Source of the DNA: Actinomycetota bacterium
GTDB taxonomy: Bacteria > Actinomycetota > Actinomycetes > Actinomycetales > Dermatophilaceae
Assembly (NCBI GenBank): GCA_020160805.1
Contig: JAIUPO010000024.1
Span: 1-60,126, forward strand
Length of the DNA: 60,126 nt
Direction: 5' to 3'
Below the pieces are notes generated by a model. It did no database searches. It saw only the letters and a program-made list of their open reading frames with translations, and was not told the origin of the DNA. Of the stretch, positions 1 to 8,053 are shown piece after piece. Position numbers and translations under genes: made by a program. The number at the start of each line of letters is the position of its first letter. The stretch's first letter is position 1.

Positions 1-78
1 CACCCCCACTGCGATTCCGACCACCGCCCGCGTCAGGCAGCCACCCCCCAGGGGTCCGATTGGCCGGTTAACAGGCAG
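1..78. repeat. Left arm of 78-bp terminal inverted repeat
   Basis: Bases 1-78 are the exact reverse complement of bases 60049-60126, and both copies are flush with the window ends. Identity stops at base 79. The copy-interior side carries GGTTAACAGGCAG. This is what is expected when an assembly breaks inside the ends of a repeated transposable element, or at the two ends of one inserted element. No transposase for the repeat itself is inside the window, so its family cannot be assigned. Confidence 0.9.
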
Positions 79-136
79 TCGCCCTTGGAGCCGACCGAGG
101 CGATGATGCCGAGCTCCTCGAGGCGTTCGGTGCCTA
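76..136 (-). mobile_element. IS3-family OrfB transposase remnant
   Basis: Read on the minus strand this short stretch encodes TERLEELGIIASVGSKGDC, which closely resembles the conserved part of IS3-family OrfB (integrase core) just before the usual SYDNA motif. After the aspartate-cysteine the frame runs straight into the terminal repeat, so the catalytic C-terminal part is lost. Upstream of the threonine no transposase sequence is recognisable. It is a fragment cut by the repeat insertion or by an assembly junction and cannot be functional. Confidence 0.6.
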
Positions 137-304
137 CGCATCGTCTTCACCAGCGGCGAGATCCACATCAATCCGGCCCGCGACGAGGTGTATAAGGAGA
201 TCGCGCTCTTGTCGCTGAACCCTCCACCCGGCACGTCGGGCCCCGGCGAGTGGATGTGCTGGCGGCCCGGAGGAGACCTTCGAGCACCTGCGCTGACGAA
301 CTCG
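134..304 (+). other. Coding-like fragment of unknown origin
   Basis: A frame running from about base 140 to a TGA near base 313 reads LRIVFTSGEIHINPARDEV and continues, with no start codon of its own, directly after the IS3 remnant. It may be the 3' end of a gene whose front was removed by the insertion. I cannot assign a family. The remaining bases to 523 show no convincing gene; a long minus-strand reading frame across this area is a GC-rich shadow of the next gene. Confidence 0.25.
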
Positions 305-523
305 GGTCCGTGAGCCGGGCAGTCGACGACCAAAACTCGCGGCATCGACGCCGTTGACCGCTCCATACGGCATACCTCGGCAGCGTTTTGCTCGCGGCGG
401 CACGGGTTCCAAGGGCCGACTGAACGGGGGGACGTATCGCCGACCACGGCACAGGCGATACCGTTTGGCTTTGCCCCCCAGCGGCCAGTGCCGCGTTGTC
501 CTGCACCTTCGCGGAAGAGAACC

Positions 524-1834
524 ATGCCTCGCACCCCTGTCACCGTCCTCACGGCTGCCGCGGTCGCCGTCGGTCCCATCGCGCTGCTCGGCGGCCAGCA
601 GGCCGTGGCGGCCCCCGTCGAGATCCACGTCGCGACGACGGGCAACGACAACAACCCGGGCACGCTTGCCGCCCCGAAGCGCACCGTCCAGGCCGCTGTC
701 GACCTCGCCAAGCCGGGCACCGTGATCCGTGTGCACAAGGGCACGTATAACCAGCAGATCTTCATCCGCACGTCCGGCACGCCCACGGCTCCGATCACCC
801 TGACCAACGCCGGTGACGGTGAGGCGGTGCTCACCTCCCAGCAGGAACCCGACGACTGCGCGGCCACCAAGCCCAGCCAGCGCCGCACCATACGGGCCGA
901 GGGGGAGACCGACTGGATCTTCCGCGGCCTGACGATCGTCAACGGCGCCTTCATCGTCGGCGACCGCTCGGACGCGGCCTTCGACTGGCACTACGGTCGC
1001 GTGCTCGCCCAGGACTGGGTGTCGCGACGCAAGGTCCCCGGCCGCGGTGTCAATAACCCGGACTCCACGCCCTTGGTCGTGCCCTATCTGCGGACCCTGA
1101 CGGGCAAGGCCAAGATGAAGTCTGCTGACCGGATCCAGTTCTGGAACAACACGATCCGCGGTCGGGGCGTCTATCTCTCCCTCGGGTCGTATGGGCAGTT
1201 CCGCAACAACAAGGTCTCCGACCTGATCTGTGGCTCGGGCCCCGGCTTCTGGCTGATGACGTTCAGCGACCACTGGACCATCCGCGGCAACGACATCTCC
1301 CGGATCTCGCCGTCGAGCATCACGCACTACATGCACGAGGGCATCCGGATCGGCACCGCCAGCAACTACAACTACGTCGCCGAGAACGTCGTCCACGACC
1401 TCGAGGGGGACGGCCGCGGCATCAACACCGACGTGGACTCCAGCTACAACCTCATCCAGTTCAACAAGGTCGCCAATGTGGCGATCGGCTACAACGACCA
1501 GATGGCCGGGTGGGGCAACGTCTGGCAGTACAACGAGGTCCGCAACTTCCGACAGCTCGGTTTCGGGGTGCGCCTGAAGGACTTCGCGCTGACCCTGCCG
1601 TCCAAGGACACGAGCGCCAACGGCATCGTCGTCCGGTGCAACCGGGCGCTGCTGCCGGTCGACAAGGCCAAGTCGCTCGGGGTGGGCGGGGTCATGGGCG
1701 CACGCATCGCCGGCAACAACTTCACCAGCTCGTGGGTCAGCCCCAATGCAACCGCCTACTGGCGGGCATACGACAACCTCTTCAACGGCGGCACCCAGCC
1801 CCCAGGCCCCGTCGTCGAACCGGCCACCTGCTGA
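524..1834 (+). CDS. Secreted right-handed parallel beta-helix protein
   Basis: 436 residues. The start ATG is chosen because it follows GGAAGAGA at a good distance and begins a signal peptide (MPRTPVTVLTAAAVAV, then a hydrophobic stretch ending near AVAA). The mature N-terminus has the DUF1565-like pattern of a repeat beta-helix (VATTGNDNNPGT, then AVDLAKPGTVIRVHKGTY). Asparagine-rich coils such as WNNTIRGRGVYL, FRNNKVSDL and IRGNDISRI recur through the middle, the signature of pectate-lyase-like folds. The substrate is probably a polysaccharide, but no lyase catalytic set can be named by eye. Likely exported and cell-associated or extracellular. It stands alone, with the convergent aminotransferase downstream. 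Confidence 0.75.
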   Translation: MPRTPVTVLTAAAVAVGPIALLGGQQAVAAPVEIHVATTGNDNNPGTLAAPKRTVQAAVDLAKPGTVIRVHKGTYNQQIFIRTSGTPTAPITLTNAGDGEAVLTSQQEPDDCAATKPSQRRTIRAEGETDWIFRGLTIVNGAFIVGDRSDAAFDWHYGRVLAQDWVSRRKVPGRGVNNPDSTPLVVPYLRTLTGKAKMKSADRIQFWNNTIRGRGVYLSLGSYGQFRNNKVSDLICGSGPGFWLMTFSDHWTIRGNDISRISPSSITHYMHEGIRIGTASNYNYVAENVVHDLEGDGRGINTDVDSSYNLIQFNKVANVAIGYNDQMAGWGNVWQYNEVRNFRQLGFGVRLKDFALTLPSKDTSANGIVVRCNRALLPVDKAKSLGVGGVMGARIAGNNFTSSWVSPNATAYWRAYDNLFNGGTQPPGPVVEPATC

Positions 1835-1887
1835 CCTGCCCGGCGCAACTGCCCGTGCCGGGACTCAGCACCAGTCCGGGCCGACTC

Positions 1888-1948
1888 AGCACCAGTTAGC
1901 GTGCTCAGCACCAGGTACAACGTGTGCACCCACGCGCTAACTGGTGCT
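1888..1948. repeat. 14-bp inverted repeat between convergent genes
   Basis: AGCACCAGTTAGCG at 1888-1901 is matched by its exact reverse complement at 1935-1948, separated by 33 bases. The word TCAGCACCAG occurs three times in 1864-1914, so the hairpin sits in a small repeat cluster. It lies between two convergent genes and may act as a bidirectional transcription stop, though there is no T-tract and the loop is long. Confidence 0.5.
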
Positions 1949-1997
1949 AGCACCACTTACGGCAGCCCTGGCACCCGCACTGGACCCCCGGGGAACC

Positions 1998-3149
1998 TCA
2001 CTGCCCGGGCGGCAGGGAGGCGCCGATGCGCTGCACGATCTCGGTGAGGATCTCCGGCGAGGTGGCGATGTTGAGTCGGGCGAAGCCGGCGCCGCGGGGT
2101 CCGAAGCTCGGCCCGGAGTTGAGGCCGACGCGCGCGTGGTCGCGCAGGTAGGCGGCCGGGTCGTCCCCGAGGCCGGCACCCCGGCAGTCCAGCCACATCA
2201 GATAGGTCGCCTCGGGCAGCGCCGCCGTGATGCCGGGCGCGTGTGCGGCCAGCAGGTCGAGCACGAGGCGCCGGTTGGTGTCCAACTCCCGCAGGAGTTG
2301 GTCCAGCCAGTCGTCGCACCGGGTGAAGGCGGCCGTATGCGTGACCACTCCCGACAGGCTCGCATTGGGACCCTGGGCGATCTGCGCCAACACCGCGTCC
2401 TCGCCGGGGGCCGCCAGCACCAGTCCGGCCTTGAGCGCCGCGAGCGAGAACGCCTTCGCCGCCGAGTGCACCGCGAAGCCGCGCTCCAGGCCCGGGACCT
2501 GGAGATAGGAGACGAAGCGGGCCCCGTCATACACGACGGGCGCGTGCACCTCGTCGGAGATGACGCTGACCCCGTGGCGGTCGGCCAGCCGAGCGACCTC
2601 GGTGAGCTCCTCCATCGTGTGCACGACGCCGGTCGGGTTGTGCGGATTGGAGAGCAGGTATGCGGACCGCCGCCGCCCCCCTTCGCTCGCCTGATCGAAG
2701 GCTGCCCCGAGCGCCTCGAGGTCCAGCCGACCCGCGTCCGTCAGCGCGGCGCGCACGACCCGGCGATTCGCCAACCGCGGGAAGGAGTCGAAGGGCGGAT
2801 AGACGGGGTCGTTGATCACGACCGCATCACCCTCGGACGTCGCCTTGAGCAGCACGACCAGGATGCCCATCATCACGTCCGGCGCCAACCGGGCCCGCGC
2901 ACCGTCGATGCTCCAGCCCCAGCGGCGCTCGGCGAAACCGCCGAAGGCATCGACATAGCCCGCGGATGTCGGGTAGCCCGTATCGCCCTTGGCCATCCAG
3001 TCCGCGAGCGCGCGCCGGATCGGCTCGGCGGGGATGACATCCATCTCGGCCACCCAGGCCGGGATCACATCGGGGTCGTACGCGGTCCACTTGGCGCTGA
3101 TCCGCGTGCGCAATTCGGCGAGGTCCACGGCAAGGATGGGCTCGGTCAT
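1998..3149 (-). CDS. PatB/MalY-type PLP aminotransferase or cystathionine beta-lyase
   Basis: 383 residues, the usual length for the MalY/PatB branch of fold-type I PLP enzymes, which cleave cystathionine or related C-S bonds to give homocysteine, pyruvate and ammonia. The N-terminus (KWTAYDPDVIPAWVAEMD) is typical of this branch. The PLP lysine lies in HSAAKAFSLAALK at about residue 230, and the SNPHNPTG motif near 168 binds the cofactor phosphate region. It is a single gene, convergent with the beta-helix gene and divergent from the phosphatidyltransferase gene 47 bases away. Some relatives also act as transcription-factor partners; nothing here shows that. Confidence 0.8.
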   Translation of the reverse strand: MTEPILAVDLAELRTRISAKWTAYDPDVIPAWVAEMDVIPAEPIRRALADWMAKGDTGYPTSAGYVDAFGGFAERRWGWSIDGARARLAPDVMMGILVVLLKATSEGDAVVINDPVYPPFDSFPRLANRRVVRAALTDAGRLDLEALGAAFDQASEGGRRRSAYLLSNPHNPTGVVHTMEELTEVARLADRHGVSVISDEVHAPVVYDGARFVSYLQVPGLERGFAVHSAAKAFSLAALKAGLVLAAPGEDAVLAQIAQGPNASLSGVVTHTAAFTRCDDWLDQLLRELDTNRRLVLDLLAAHAPGITAALPEATYLMWLDCRGAGLGDDPAAYLRDHARVGLNSGPSFGPRGAGFARLNIATSPEILTEIVQRIGASLPPGQ

Positions 3150-3196
3150 AGTCGCGAAGGTACCGGCTGGTCCCCGCGAGCGTTTAGGCTTCCCAC

Positions 3197-3802
3197 GTGA
3201 CGAATGGACCGGGGGCCGAGCAGGCGGCGGACCGGGTCTGGACGATCCCGAATGTGCTCTCGATGCTGCGCCTGGTCGGGGTGCCAGTTTTCCTGTGGGC
3301 GATCCTGGAGCACCACGACACGCTGGCCCTGCTGATTCTCATGGGCTCCGGCATCAGTGATTATCTCGACGGCAAGATCGCGCGACGCTTCGGGCTGGTC
3401 TCGCAGCTCGGCGCCGTCCTTGACCCCGTCGCCGACCGTCTCTATATCCTCTCGACACTGCTGGGCCTGGCTTGGCGCGAAATCATCCCGTGGTGGCTGG
3501 TCGCCGTGCTGCTGGCGCGTGAGGTGCTGCTCACCATCCTGTTGCTCATCGCCCGCACCAAGGGCCTGCGCGAGATGCCGGTGCACTTCGTCGGCAAGGC
3601 CGCCACCTTCAACCTGCTTTACGCCTTCCCGCTCTTGCTGCTCGCCGACGGCGACGGCACCCTCGCCAGCATCGCCCGGCCGGTCGGGTGGGGCTTCGCC
3701 TGGTGGGGCATCGTGCTCTATTGGCTCGCGGGCCTGATGTATGCCGCTTCCCTGCGCCGCTACCTGCGCGCCCGCACCCTGCATCCGGTGAGCCCGGCGT
3801 GA
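3197..3802 (+). CDS. CDP-alcohol phosphatidyltransferase, PgsA2-like
   Basis: 201 residues with about four to five membrane spans. The family signature D-x2-D-G-x2-A-R-x8-G-x3-D-x3-D is intact in SDYLDGKIARRFG followed by GAVLDPVAD. Such enzymes transfer a phosphatidyl group from CDP-diacylglycerol to an alcohol. The gene heads the same block as mycobacterial pgsA2, which is annotated as a phosphatidylglycerophosphate synthase, but the true alcohol acceptor is not settled by sequence. Start is GTG. The stop overlaps the GTG of the next gene, so the block is translationally coupled. Confidence 0.85.
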   Translation: MTNGPGAEQAADRVWTIPNVLSMLRLVGVPVFLWAILEHHDTLALLILMGSGISDYLDGKIARRFGLVSQLGAVLDPVADRLYILSTLLGLAWREIIPWWLVAVLLAREVLLTILLLIARTKGLREMPVHFVGKAATFNLLYAFPLLLLADGDGTLASIARPVGWGFAWWGIVLYWLAGLMYAASLRRYLRARTLHPVSPA

Positions 3803-4647
3803 GCAGCCCCTCATCGACGCGTCGGCCCGACGCCTCGATGACGCTGATCAACGAGATGCTTACCCGCCCGCTGGATCCGTCGTATGCCGCATCCGCCGCC
3901 CGCCGGGTCGCCGCCGGCGAGCCTCCGCATACCTCCGTGGGCACGGTCCTGGTGACGTTGACCGCCATCCTCATCGGCCTCCTGCTCGCCGTGGCCGCTG
4001 GCAGTGTGCGGCGGGACGCCCCGACGGCGCAGGGTGTGCGAGCCGAACTGATCGATCAGATCACCGAGCGGCGCGATGTGGTGGAGGAACGCAGCCGGGC
4101 CATCGCCGCCCGGCAGCAGGAGATCGCCGGGCTCGAGGCAGCTTCGCTCGCCGGGGCTGGGGCGTCGCTGACGGCGAGGCTCCAGAGGCTGGGCATCGAC
4201 ACCGGATCCAGCGCGGTCGAGGGTCCCGGACTGATCGTCAGCCTCGCCGACCGGCCCGGCCCCGCGGATCCGGAGGCCACCGGGGTCGATCAGGGCAAAG
4301 TCCTCTCGCGGGATGTCTTCATCGTCGTCAATGGGCTCTGGCAATCCGGGGCGGAGGCCATCTCGATCAACGGCCAGCGCCTCACGGTGCGCTCACCGAT
4401 TCGCTTCGCCGGCGCCGCCATCCTCGTCAACTTCCGGCCGATCTCGCCGCCTTACGAAATCTCGGCCATCGGCGATCCAGACCAGTTGCCGGAGCTCTTC
4501 GCTCAAAGCGTCGGCGGGGCCTATGTGAAATCGTTGAGCGACAACTTCGGCATCGTCACCTCGGTCACGGCCAAGGATGACATCTCGCTGCCCGGCGCGA
4601 CACGCGTCAGTATCGACCGGGCCCGACCGCTAGGTAATGGATCGTGA
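3799..4647 (+). CDS. DUF881 membrane-anchored protein, first copy
   Basis: 282 residues from a GTG that overlaps the preceding stop in a GTGA junction; an internal ATG at 3838 is an alternative. One transmembrane segment near residue 55 (VLVTLTAILIGLLLAVAAG) is followed by a short coiled coil (ERRDVVEERSRAIAARQQEI) and the DUF881 domain with GPGLIVSLADRPG and FVKSL-like elements. The topology is a cytoplasmic tail, one span and an outer domain. The function is unknown; location next to the small basic protein and a second DUF881 gene is conserved in actinobacteria and firmicutes and suggests a cell-envelope or division complex. Confidence 0.8.
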   Translation: MSSPSSTRRPDASMTLINEMLTRPLDPSYAASAARRVAAGEPPHTSVGTVLVTLTAILIGLLLAVAAGSVRRDAPTAQGVRAELIDQITERRDVVEERSRAIAARQQEIAGLEAASLAGAGASLTARLQRLGIDTGSSAVEGPGLIVSLADRPGPADPEATGVDQGKVLSRDVFIVVNGLWQSGAEAISINGQRLTVRSPIRFAGAAILVNFRPISPPYEISAIGDPDQLPELFAQSVGGAYVKSLSDNFGIVTSVTAKDDISLPGATRVSIDRARPLGNGS

Positions 4648-4976
4648 TTCCCGCCCTCGGACTGCTTGCTGGCATCGTCATCGGCATCGTGCTCAAGCCC
4701 GATGTGCCGATCTGGCTGCAGCCCTATCTGCCGATCGCGGTCATCGCCGCCCTGGATGCGGTATTCGGGGCGGTCCGGGCGGTCCTGGACGGCATCTTCG
4801 ATGACAAGGTCTTCGTCGTTTCGTTCCTGTCCAATGTCGTCGTCGCCGCCTTCATCGTCTACCTCGGCGACCAGCTCGGCGTCGGTTCGCAACTGTCGAC
4901 CGGAGTCATCGTCGTGCTCGGCGTACGAATCTTCTCCAATGTGGCGGCCATCCGACGCCATCTCTTTTCGGCATGA
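4644..4976 (+). CDS. sbp: Small basic protein (Sbp, DUF1290)
   Basis: 110 residues, GTG start overlapping the previous stop and stop overlapping the next ATG. Three hydrophobic segments cover nearly the whole protein (residues about 4-20, 29-48 and 60-77). The motif IAALDAVFGAVRAVLDGIFDDKVFVVSF is characteristic of the family, here split across positions 32-60. It is always found between DUF881 genes. Its role is unknown; the Bacillus homologue sits in the division gene region. Confidence 0.85.
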   Translation: MIPALGLLAGIVIGIVLKPDVPIWLQPYLPIAVIAALDAVFGAVRAVLDGIFDDKVFVVSFLSNVVVAAFIVYLGDQLGVGSQLSTGVIVVLGVRIFSNVAAIRRHLFSA

Positions 4977-5749
4977 GTGACCTGGGATCGAGCCCGCGCC
5001 CGGCGACCTCATCGGCCGGCGCGTGGCGCAGGCTGGCCCGGATGGGCCGCCCTCGGGCGACCAAGGCCAATGTCCTGGTCTTGCTCCTCGCGACCCTGCT
5101 CGGCTTTGCCATCAGCACGCAGGTCCACCAAACTCGATCCTCCGGCCTGGAGAGCCTGCGCGAGCAAGACCTCGTCGGCGTCCTGGACACCGTCACCCAG
5201 GAAGGCGTTCGGCTCGGAACGGAGTTGCGCGACCTCGAGCGAACCCGGGACCGGCTCGCGAGTGGCGTGGACAGTGAAAAAGAGGCCCTCGCCCTGGCCC
5301 GCGAGCGCGCCGACACGCTCGCGATCTTGGCGGGCACCGCGCCCGCGACCGGCCCAGGCATCCGGCTGACGATCACTGACCCGGACGGCAAGATCGGCTC
5401 GACCATCTTGCTGGACGCCATTCAGGAACTGCGTGACGCCGGTGCCGAGGTGATGCAGGTCGGACCCGTCCGCGTCGTGGCGAGCACGTATTTCACCGAT
5501 TCTGATGCGGGAGTGAGTGTTTCGGGCACCGGGATCTCCGCGCCATACTCCATCCTCGCCATCGGCGATCCCGCCACGATGACGGCCGCGATGGGCATCC
5601 CTGGCGGCGTCACGGTCTCGGTTCGTGGACTCGGGGGCGATGTCACGATCGCGCCATTGGATCAGGTGGATATCACCGCAGTGGTCGATCTGCCCACCCC
5701 TCGCTTCGCGACACCCCAGCCCGTCCCGACATCGAGCGCGTCCCCCTGA
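4973..5749 (+). CDS. DUF881 membrane-anchored protein, second copy
   Basis: 258 residues. The same plan as the first copy: basic N-terminus, one span (VLVLLLATLLGFAISTQV, residues about 34-51), a coiled coil with regularly spaced arginines and glutamates (residues about 75-115), and a DUF881 domain containing GPGIRLTITDPDG, NELRDAGAE-like sequence and GDPATMTAAM. The C-terminal tail is proline- and serine-rich. Translationally coupled to sbp through an ATGA overlap. The two DUF881 proteins are clearly diverged paralogues rather than a recent duplication. Confidence 0.8.
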   Translation: MSDLGSSPRPATSSAGAWRRLARMGRPRATKANVLVLLLATLLGFAISTQVHQTRSSGLESLREQDLVGVLDTVTQEGVRLGTELRDLERTRDRLASGVDSEKEALALARERADTLAILAGTAPATGPGIRLTITDPDGKIGSTILLDAIQELRDAGAEVMQVGPVRVVASTYFTDSDAGVSVSGTGISAPYSILAIGDPATMTAAMGIPGGVTVSVRGLGGDVTIAPLDQVDITAVVDLPTPRFATPQPVPTSSASP

Positions 5750-5807
5750 CGCCAAAGCGCCATCGACCATTAGGGTGGCGAACAGCCTCGCCGAGAACGG
5801 AGACCCC

Positions 5808-6197
5808 ATGTCAGATTTCGATTACCCCGATAACTTGCGCTATACCGCCGAGCACGAGTGGGTGCGCCCAGGCGACGGCGAGATCGTGCGGGTGGGGATT
5901 ACGGCCTATGCGCAGGACGCGCTCGGTGATGTGGTGTATGTCAGTGCGCCCTCCGTTGGTGCCGCTGTCACGGCCGGGGAGTCCTGCGGCGAGGTGGAGT
6001 CCACCAAGTCGGTCAGCGACCTCTACTCGCCGCTGACTGGCACGATCACGGCCGTCAATGAGGCGCTCGATGCCGCGCCAGAATTGATCAACACCGACCC
6101 CTATGGCGAGGGTTGGATTTTCGAGATGTCGCTGGCGGACGCCAGCGCCGTGGAGGCTCTGATGGACGCCTCCGCATACCGCGAGAACTTGGCCTGA
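5808..6197 (+). CDS. gcvH: Glycine cleavage system H protein
   Basis: 129 residues, standard length. The lipoyl carrier that shuttles the aminomethyl group from P protein to T protein. The lipoylated lysine is K67 in EVESTKSVSD, and the flanking glycine-rich hammerhead is intact. Start ATG is preceded by ACGGAGA at 5797-5803. It sits downstream of the DUF881 block and upstream of garA, exactly as in mycobacteria, with gcvP 2.5 kb further on. gcvT is not in the window, so the complete system needs a distant locus. Confidence 0.95.
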   Translation: MSDFDYPDNLRYTAEHEWVRPGDGEIVRVGITAYAQDALGDVVYVSAPSVGAAVTAGESCGEVESTKSVSDLYSPLTGTITAVNEALDAAPELINTDPYGEGWIFEMSLADASAVEALMDASAYRENLA

Positions 6198-6239
6198 CCG
6201 CCACCTCATACACCCCGAGCACGACAGGACAGCCGCGAC

Positions 6240-6719
6240 ATGAGTGACACCGCCCCGGGCACGGGCCTTCCCGACGACGGTGCGGACAGCCCGCAGGCCT
6301 TCCGCTTCGATCCGTCGACCCAGCGCCTCCCCCCGACCGGAGGCCAAGAGGCACCGGACTGGGCTGATTACGAGCCTGCCCTCTCCCGCGAGGATCTGGG
6401 GCTGATCGAGGCGCTGCGACCCGGCACCGCCCTGCTCATCGTCCAGCGCGGCCCCAACACCGGCGCGCGCTTCCTGCTCGACAATGCCCAGGTCACGAGC
6501 GGGCGGGGTCCCGACAGCGACATCTTCCTCGACGATGTGACCGTCTCGCGCAAGCACGCGGTCTTCTCCTGGGAGGACGAGCACTTCGTCGTGCGGGATG
6601 TCGGTTCCCTCAATGGCACCTATGTCAACAAGCAGCGGGTCGACGAGGCGGATCTGCATGATCGCGACGAAGTCCAGATCGGGAAGTTCCGCCTGGTGTT
6701 CCACCAGGCCAAGGCCTGA
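6240..6719 (+). CDS. garA: GarA/OdhI-like FHA-domain protein
   Basis: 159 residues. The C-terminal FHA domain is complete: GRGPDSDIFLDD from residue 88, VSRKHAVF at 102-109 and SLNGTYVN at 123-130. GarA-type proteins bind and inhibit 2-oxoglutarate dehydrogenase and stimulate glutamate synthase according to phosphorylation of an N-terminal threonine. Here the N-terminal 60 residues are longer and lack the usual ETTSVF motif; the nearest candidates are S26/T27 in FDPSTQ. Context between gcvH and the FtsR-type regulator supports orthology. Regulation by PknB or PknG therefore cannot be assumed. Confidence 0.85.
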   Translation: MSDTAPGTGLPDDGADSPQAFRFDPSTQRLPPTGGQEAPDWADYEPALSREDLGLIEALRPGTALLIVQRGPNTGARFLLDNAQVTSGRGPDSDIFLDDVTVSRKHAVFSWEDEHFVVRDVGSLNGTYVNKQRVDEADLHDRDEVQIGKFRLVFHQAKA

Positions 6720-6721
6720 TC

Positions 6722-7396
6722 GTGGCCGGTCAACGAATCGGGGCGGTGCTTGCGGCACTGCAGCCCGATTTCCCTGACCTGAGCATCAGCAAGATCCGCT
6801 TCCTCGAATCCGAGGGCCTCGTGGAGCCGCAGCGCAGCGGCTCCGGCTATCGCTACTACAGCGGCGCCGATGTGGAGCGGTTGCGCTTCATCCTCACGGC
6901 CCAGCGCGACCGCTTCTGGCCGTTGAAGGTCATTCGTGACGCGCTCGATGGGATGGAACGCGGACTCACGGTGGCCGAGGACGCGCCCTCCGCGATCCCG
7001 CAGCCGCCGCAGCTGGCGGCGGATCCCGACCTCCCCGACCCCGGGAGTATGACGATCCGCACCACCGCGCGCCTGAACAGGGCCGAGTTGGCCCGGGCCG
7101 CGGAGGCGCCGCTGGCGCTATTGGACGAACTGACCTCATACGGCCTGCTACGCCCGGACCGCGATGGCTATTTCGTCGGTGAGAGCGTCCGGATTGTCGC
7201 CGCTGCCGCGCAATTGGCGGCCCTGGGGATCGAGGCGCGGCACTTGCGGCTGTTCCGGACTGCGGCCGAGCGCGAGGTCGGGCTCGTGGACTATGCCGCC
7301 TCGCAGGCCGCCCGCCCGGAACCGGCAGATGTGGCGCTGGCCTGCCTGGCACTGCATACCGCCTTGGTCAAGGACGAATTGGCCCGTCGGGGCTAA
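6722..7396 (+). CDS. ftsR: FtsR-type MerR-family regulator
   Basis: 224 residues, GTG start two bases after the garA stop. The N-terminal winged helix (SISKIRFLESEGLVEPQRS, then GYRYYS at residues 40-45) matches mycobacterial Rv1828 and corynebacterial FtsR, an activator of ftsZ expression. The C-terminal half (about residues 95-224) has the helical effector domain of this group rather than a metal-binding loop, and there are no MerR metal cysteines. Operon position garA-ftsR-BFN is conserved. The target in this organism is inferred from the family only. Confidence 0.8.
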   Translation: MAGQRIGAVLAALQPDFPDLSISKIRFLESEGLVEPQRSGSGYRYYSGADVERLRFILTAQRDRFWPLKVIRDALDGMERGLTVAEDAPSAIPQPPQLAADPDLPDPGSMTIRTTARLNRAELARAAEAPLALLDELTSYGLLRPDRDGYFVGESVRIVAAAAQLAALGIEARHLRLFRTAAEREVGLVDYAASQAARPEPADVALACLALHTALVKDELARRG

Positions 7397-7419
7397 GGTC
7401 TGCGCGATAGCGTGGCCTG

Positions 7420-7890
7420 ATGAAGCCCTTGGACGTTCTCGGCGTGCGGGTGGAGATGCCCACGAACACCCCGATCGTGCTGCTGCGCGAACGTGATGGC
7501 GCGCGCCATCTGCCGATCTGGATCGGTGCCGCCGAGGCCACCGCGATCGCCTATGCCCAGCAGGGTGTGGTCCCGCCCCGGCCGCTGACGCACGACCTGC
7601 TCATCGATGTCCTCGAAGCACTGGGAGACACCCTGGAGCGGGTGCGGATCGAGCGCATTGAGGACGGCGTCTATTTCGCGAATCTCGTGCTGCACAGCGG
7701 TTTAGAGATCGATTCGCGGGCCTCCGATGCCATCGCTTTGGCCATCCGCTCCGGTGCCGAGGTGGTTGCGCCCGAGGGCTTGCTGGAAGCTGCGGGCATC
7801 CTGCTGCCGGAAGAGACGGACGACGAGGTGGAGAAGTTCAAGGAGTTCCTCGATCATGTCTCGCCGGAAGACTTCGAATCGACACCCTAG
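7420..7890 (+). CDS. Bifunctional nuclease family protein (BFN, DUF151)
   Basis: 156 residues. The BFN domain covers residues 10-135, with VVLLRERDGARHLPIWIGA near residue 24 and the conserved SRASDAIALAIRSGAEV near 98-112. Plant and bacterial members show RNase and DNase activity in vitro; the physiological role in actinobacteria is unclear. The C-terminus is acidic (EETDDEVEKFKEFLDHV). It follows ftsR by 23 bases, as Rv1829 follows Rv1828. Confidence 0.85.
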   Translation: MKPLDVLGVRVEMPTNTPIVLLRERDGARHLPIWIGAAEATAIAYAQQGVVPPRPLTHDLLIDVLEALGDTLERVRIERIEDGVYFANLVLHSGLEIDSRASDAIALAIRSGAEVVAPEGLLEAAGILLPEETDDEVEKFKEFLDHVSPEDFESTP

Positions 7891-7985
7891 TGACTCAATG
7901 TCGACTATGGGTTGAGAGTGTCGTGTGTGACTGATGTGACGAGTGAGGCTGGCGCGACACGCCGAAAGCGTTATCTGCTCGGTCG

Positions 7986-8014
7986 TTGACGCTGCCCACC
8001 CCGCGCCGTACCGT
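7986..8014 (+). promoter_or_regulatory. Candidate promoter for the second MerR gene
   Basis: TTGACG at 7986-7991 and TACCGT at 8009-8014 are separated by 17 bases, an acceptable housekeeping promoter for a GC-rich actinobacterium. It lies 40 bases before the GTG start, inside a 163-base gap with no gene. Seen in sequence; not proven to be active. Confidence 0.4.
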
Positions 8015-8053
8015 CAAATCCAGATAAACGGCCATTTCAGATGGAGGGACCCG

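Noticed and set aside
134-1396. 420-codon minus-strand reading frame opposite the beta-helix gene
   Set aside because: Amino acid content is an Arg/Gly/Asp-rich shadow typical of the opposite strand of GC-rich genes; the plus-strand gene has a signal peptide, a ribosome site and family motifs.
1944-3200. 418-codon plus-strand frame opposite the aminotransferase
   Set aside because: Shadow of the PLP enzyme, whose lysine motif and length are correct on the minus strand.
5750-5807. Glycine riboswitch before gcvH
   Set aside because: The gap is 58 bases, too short for a glycine aptamer.
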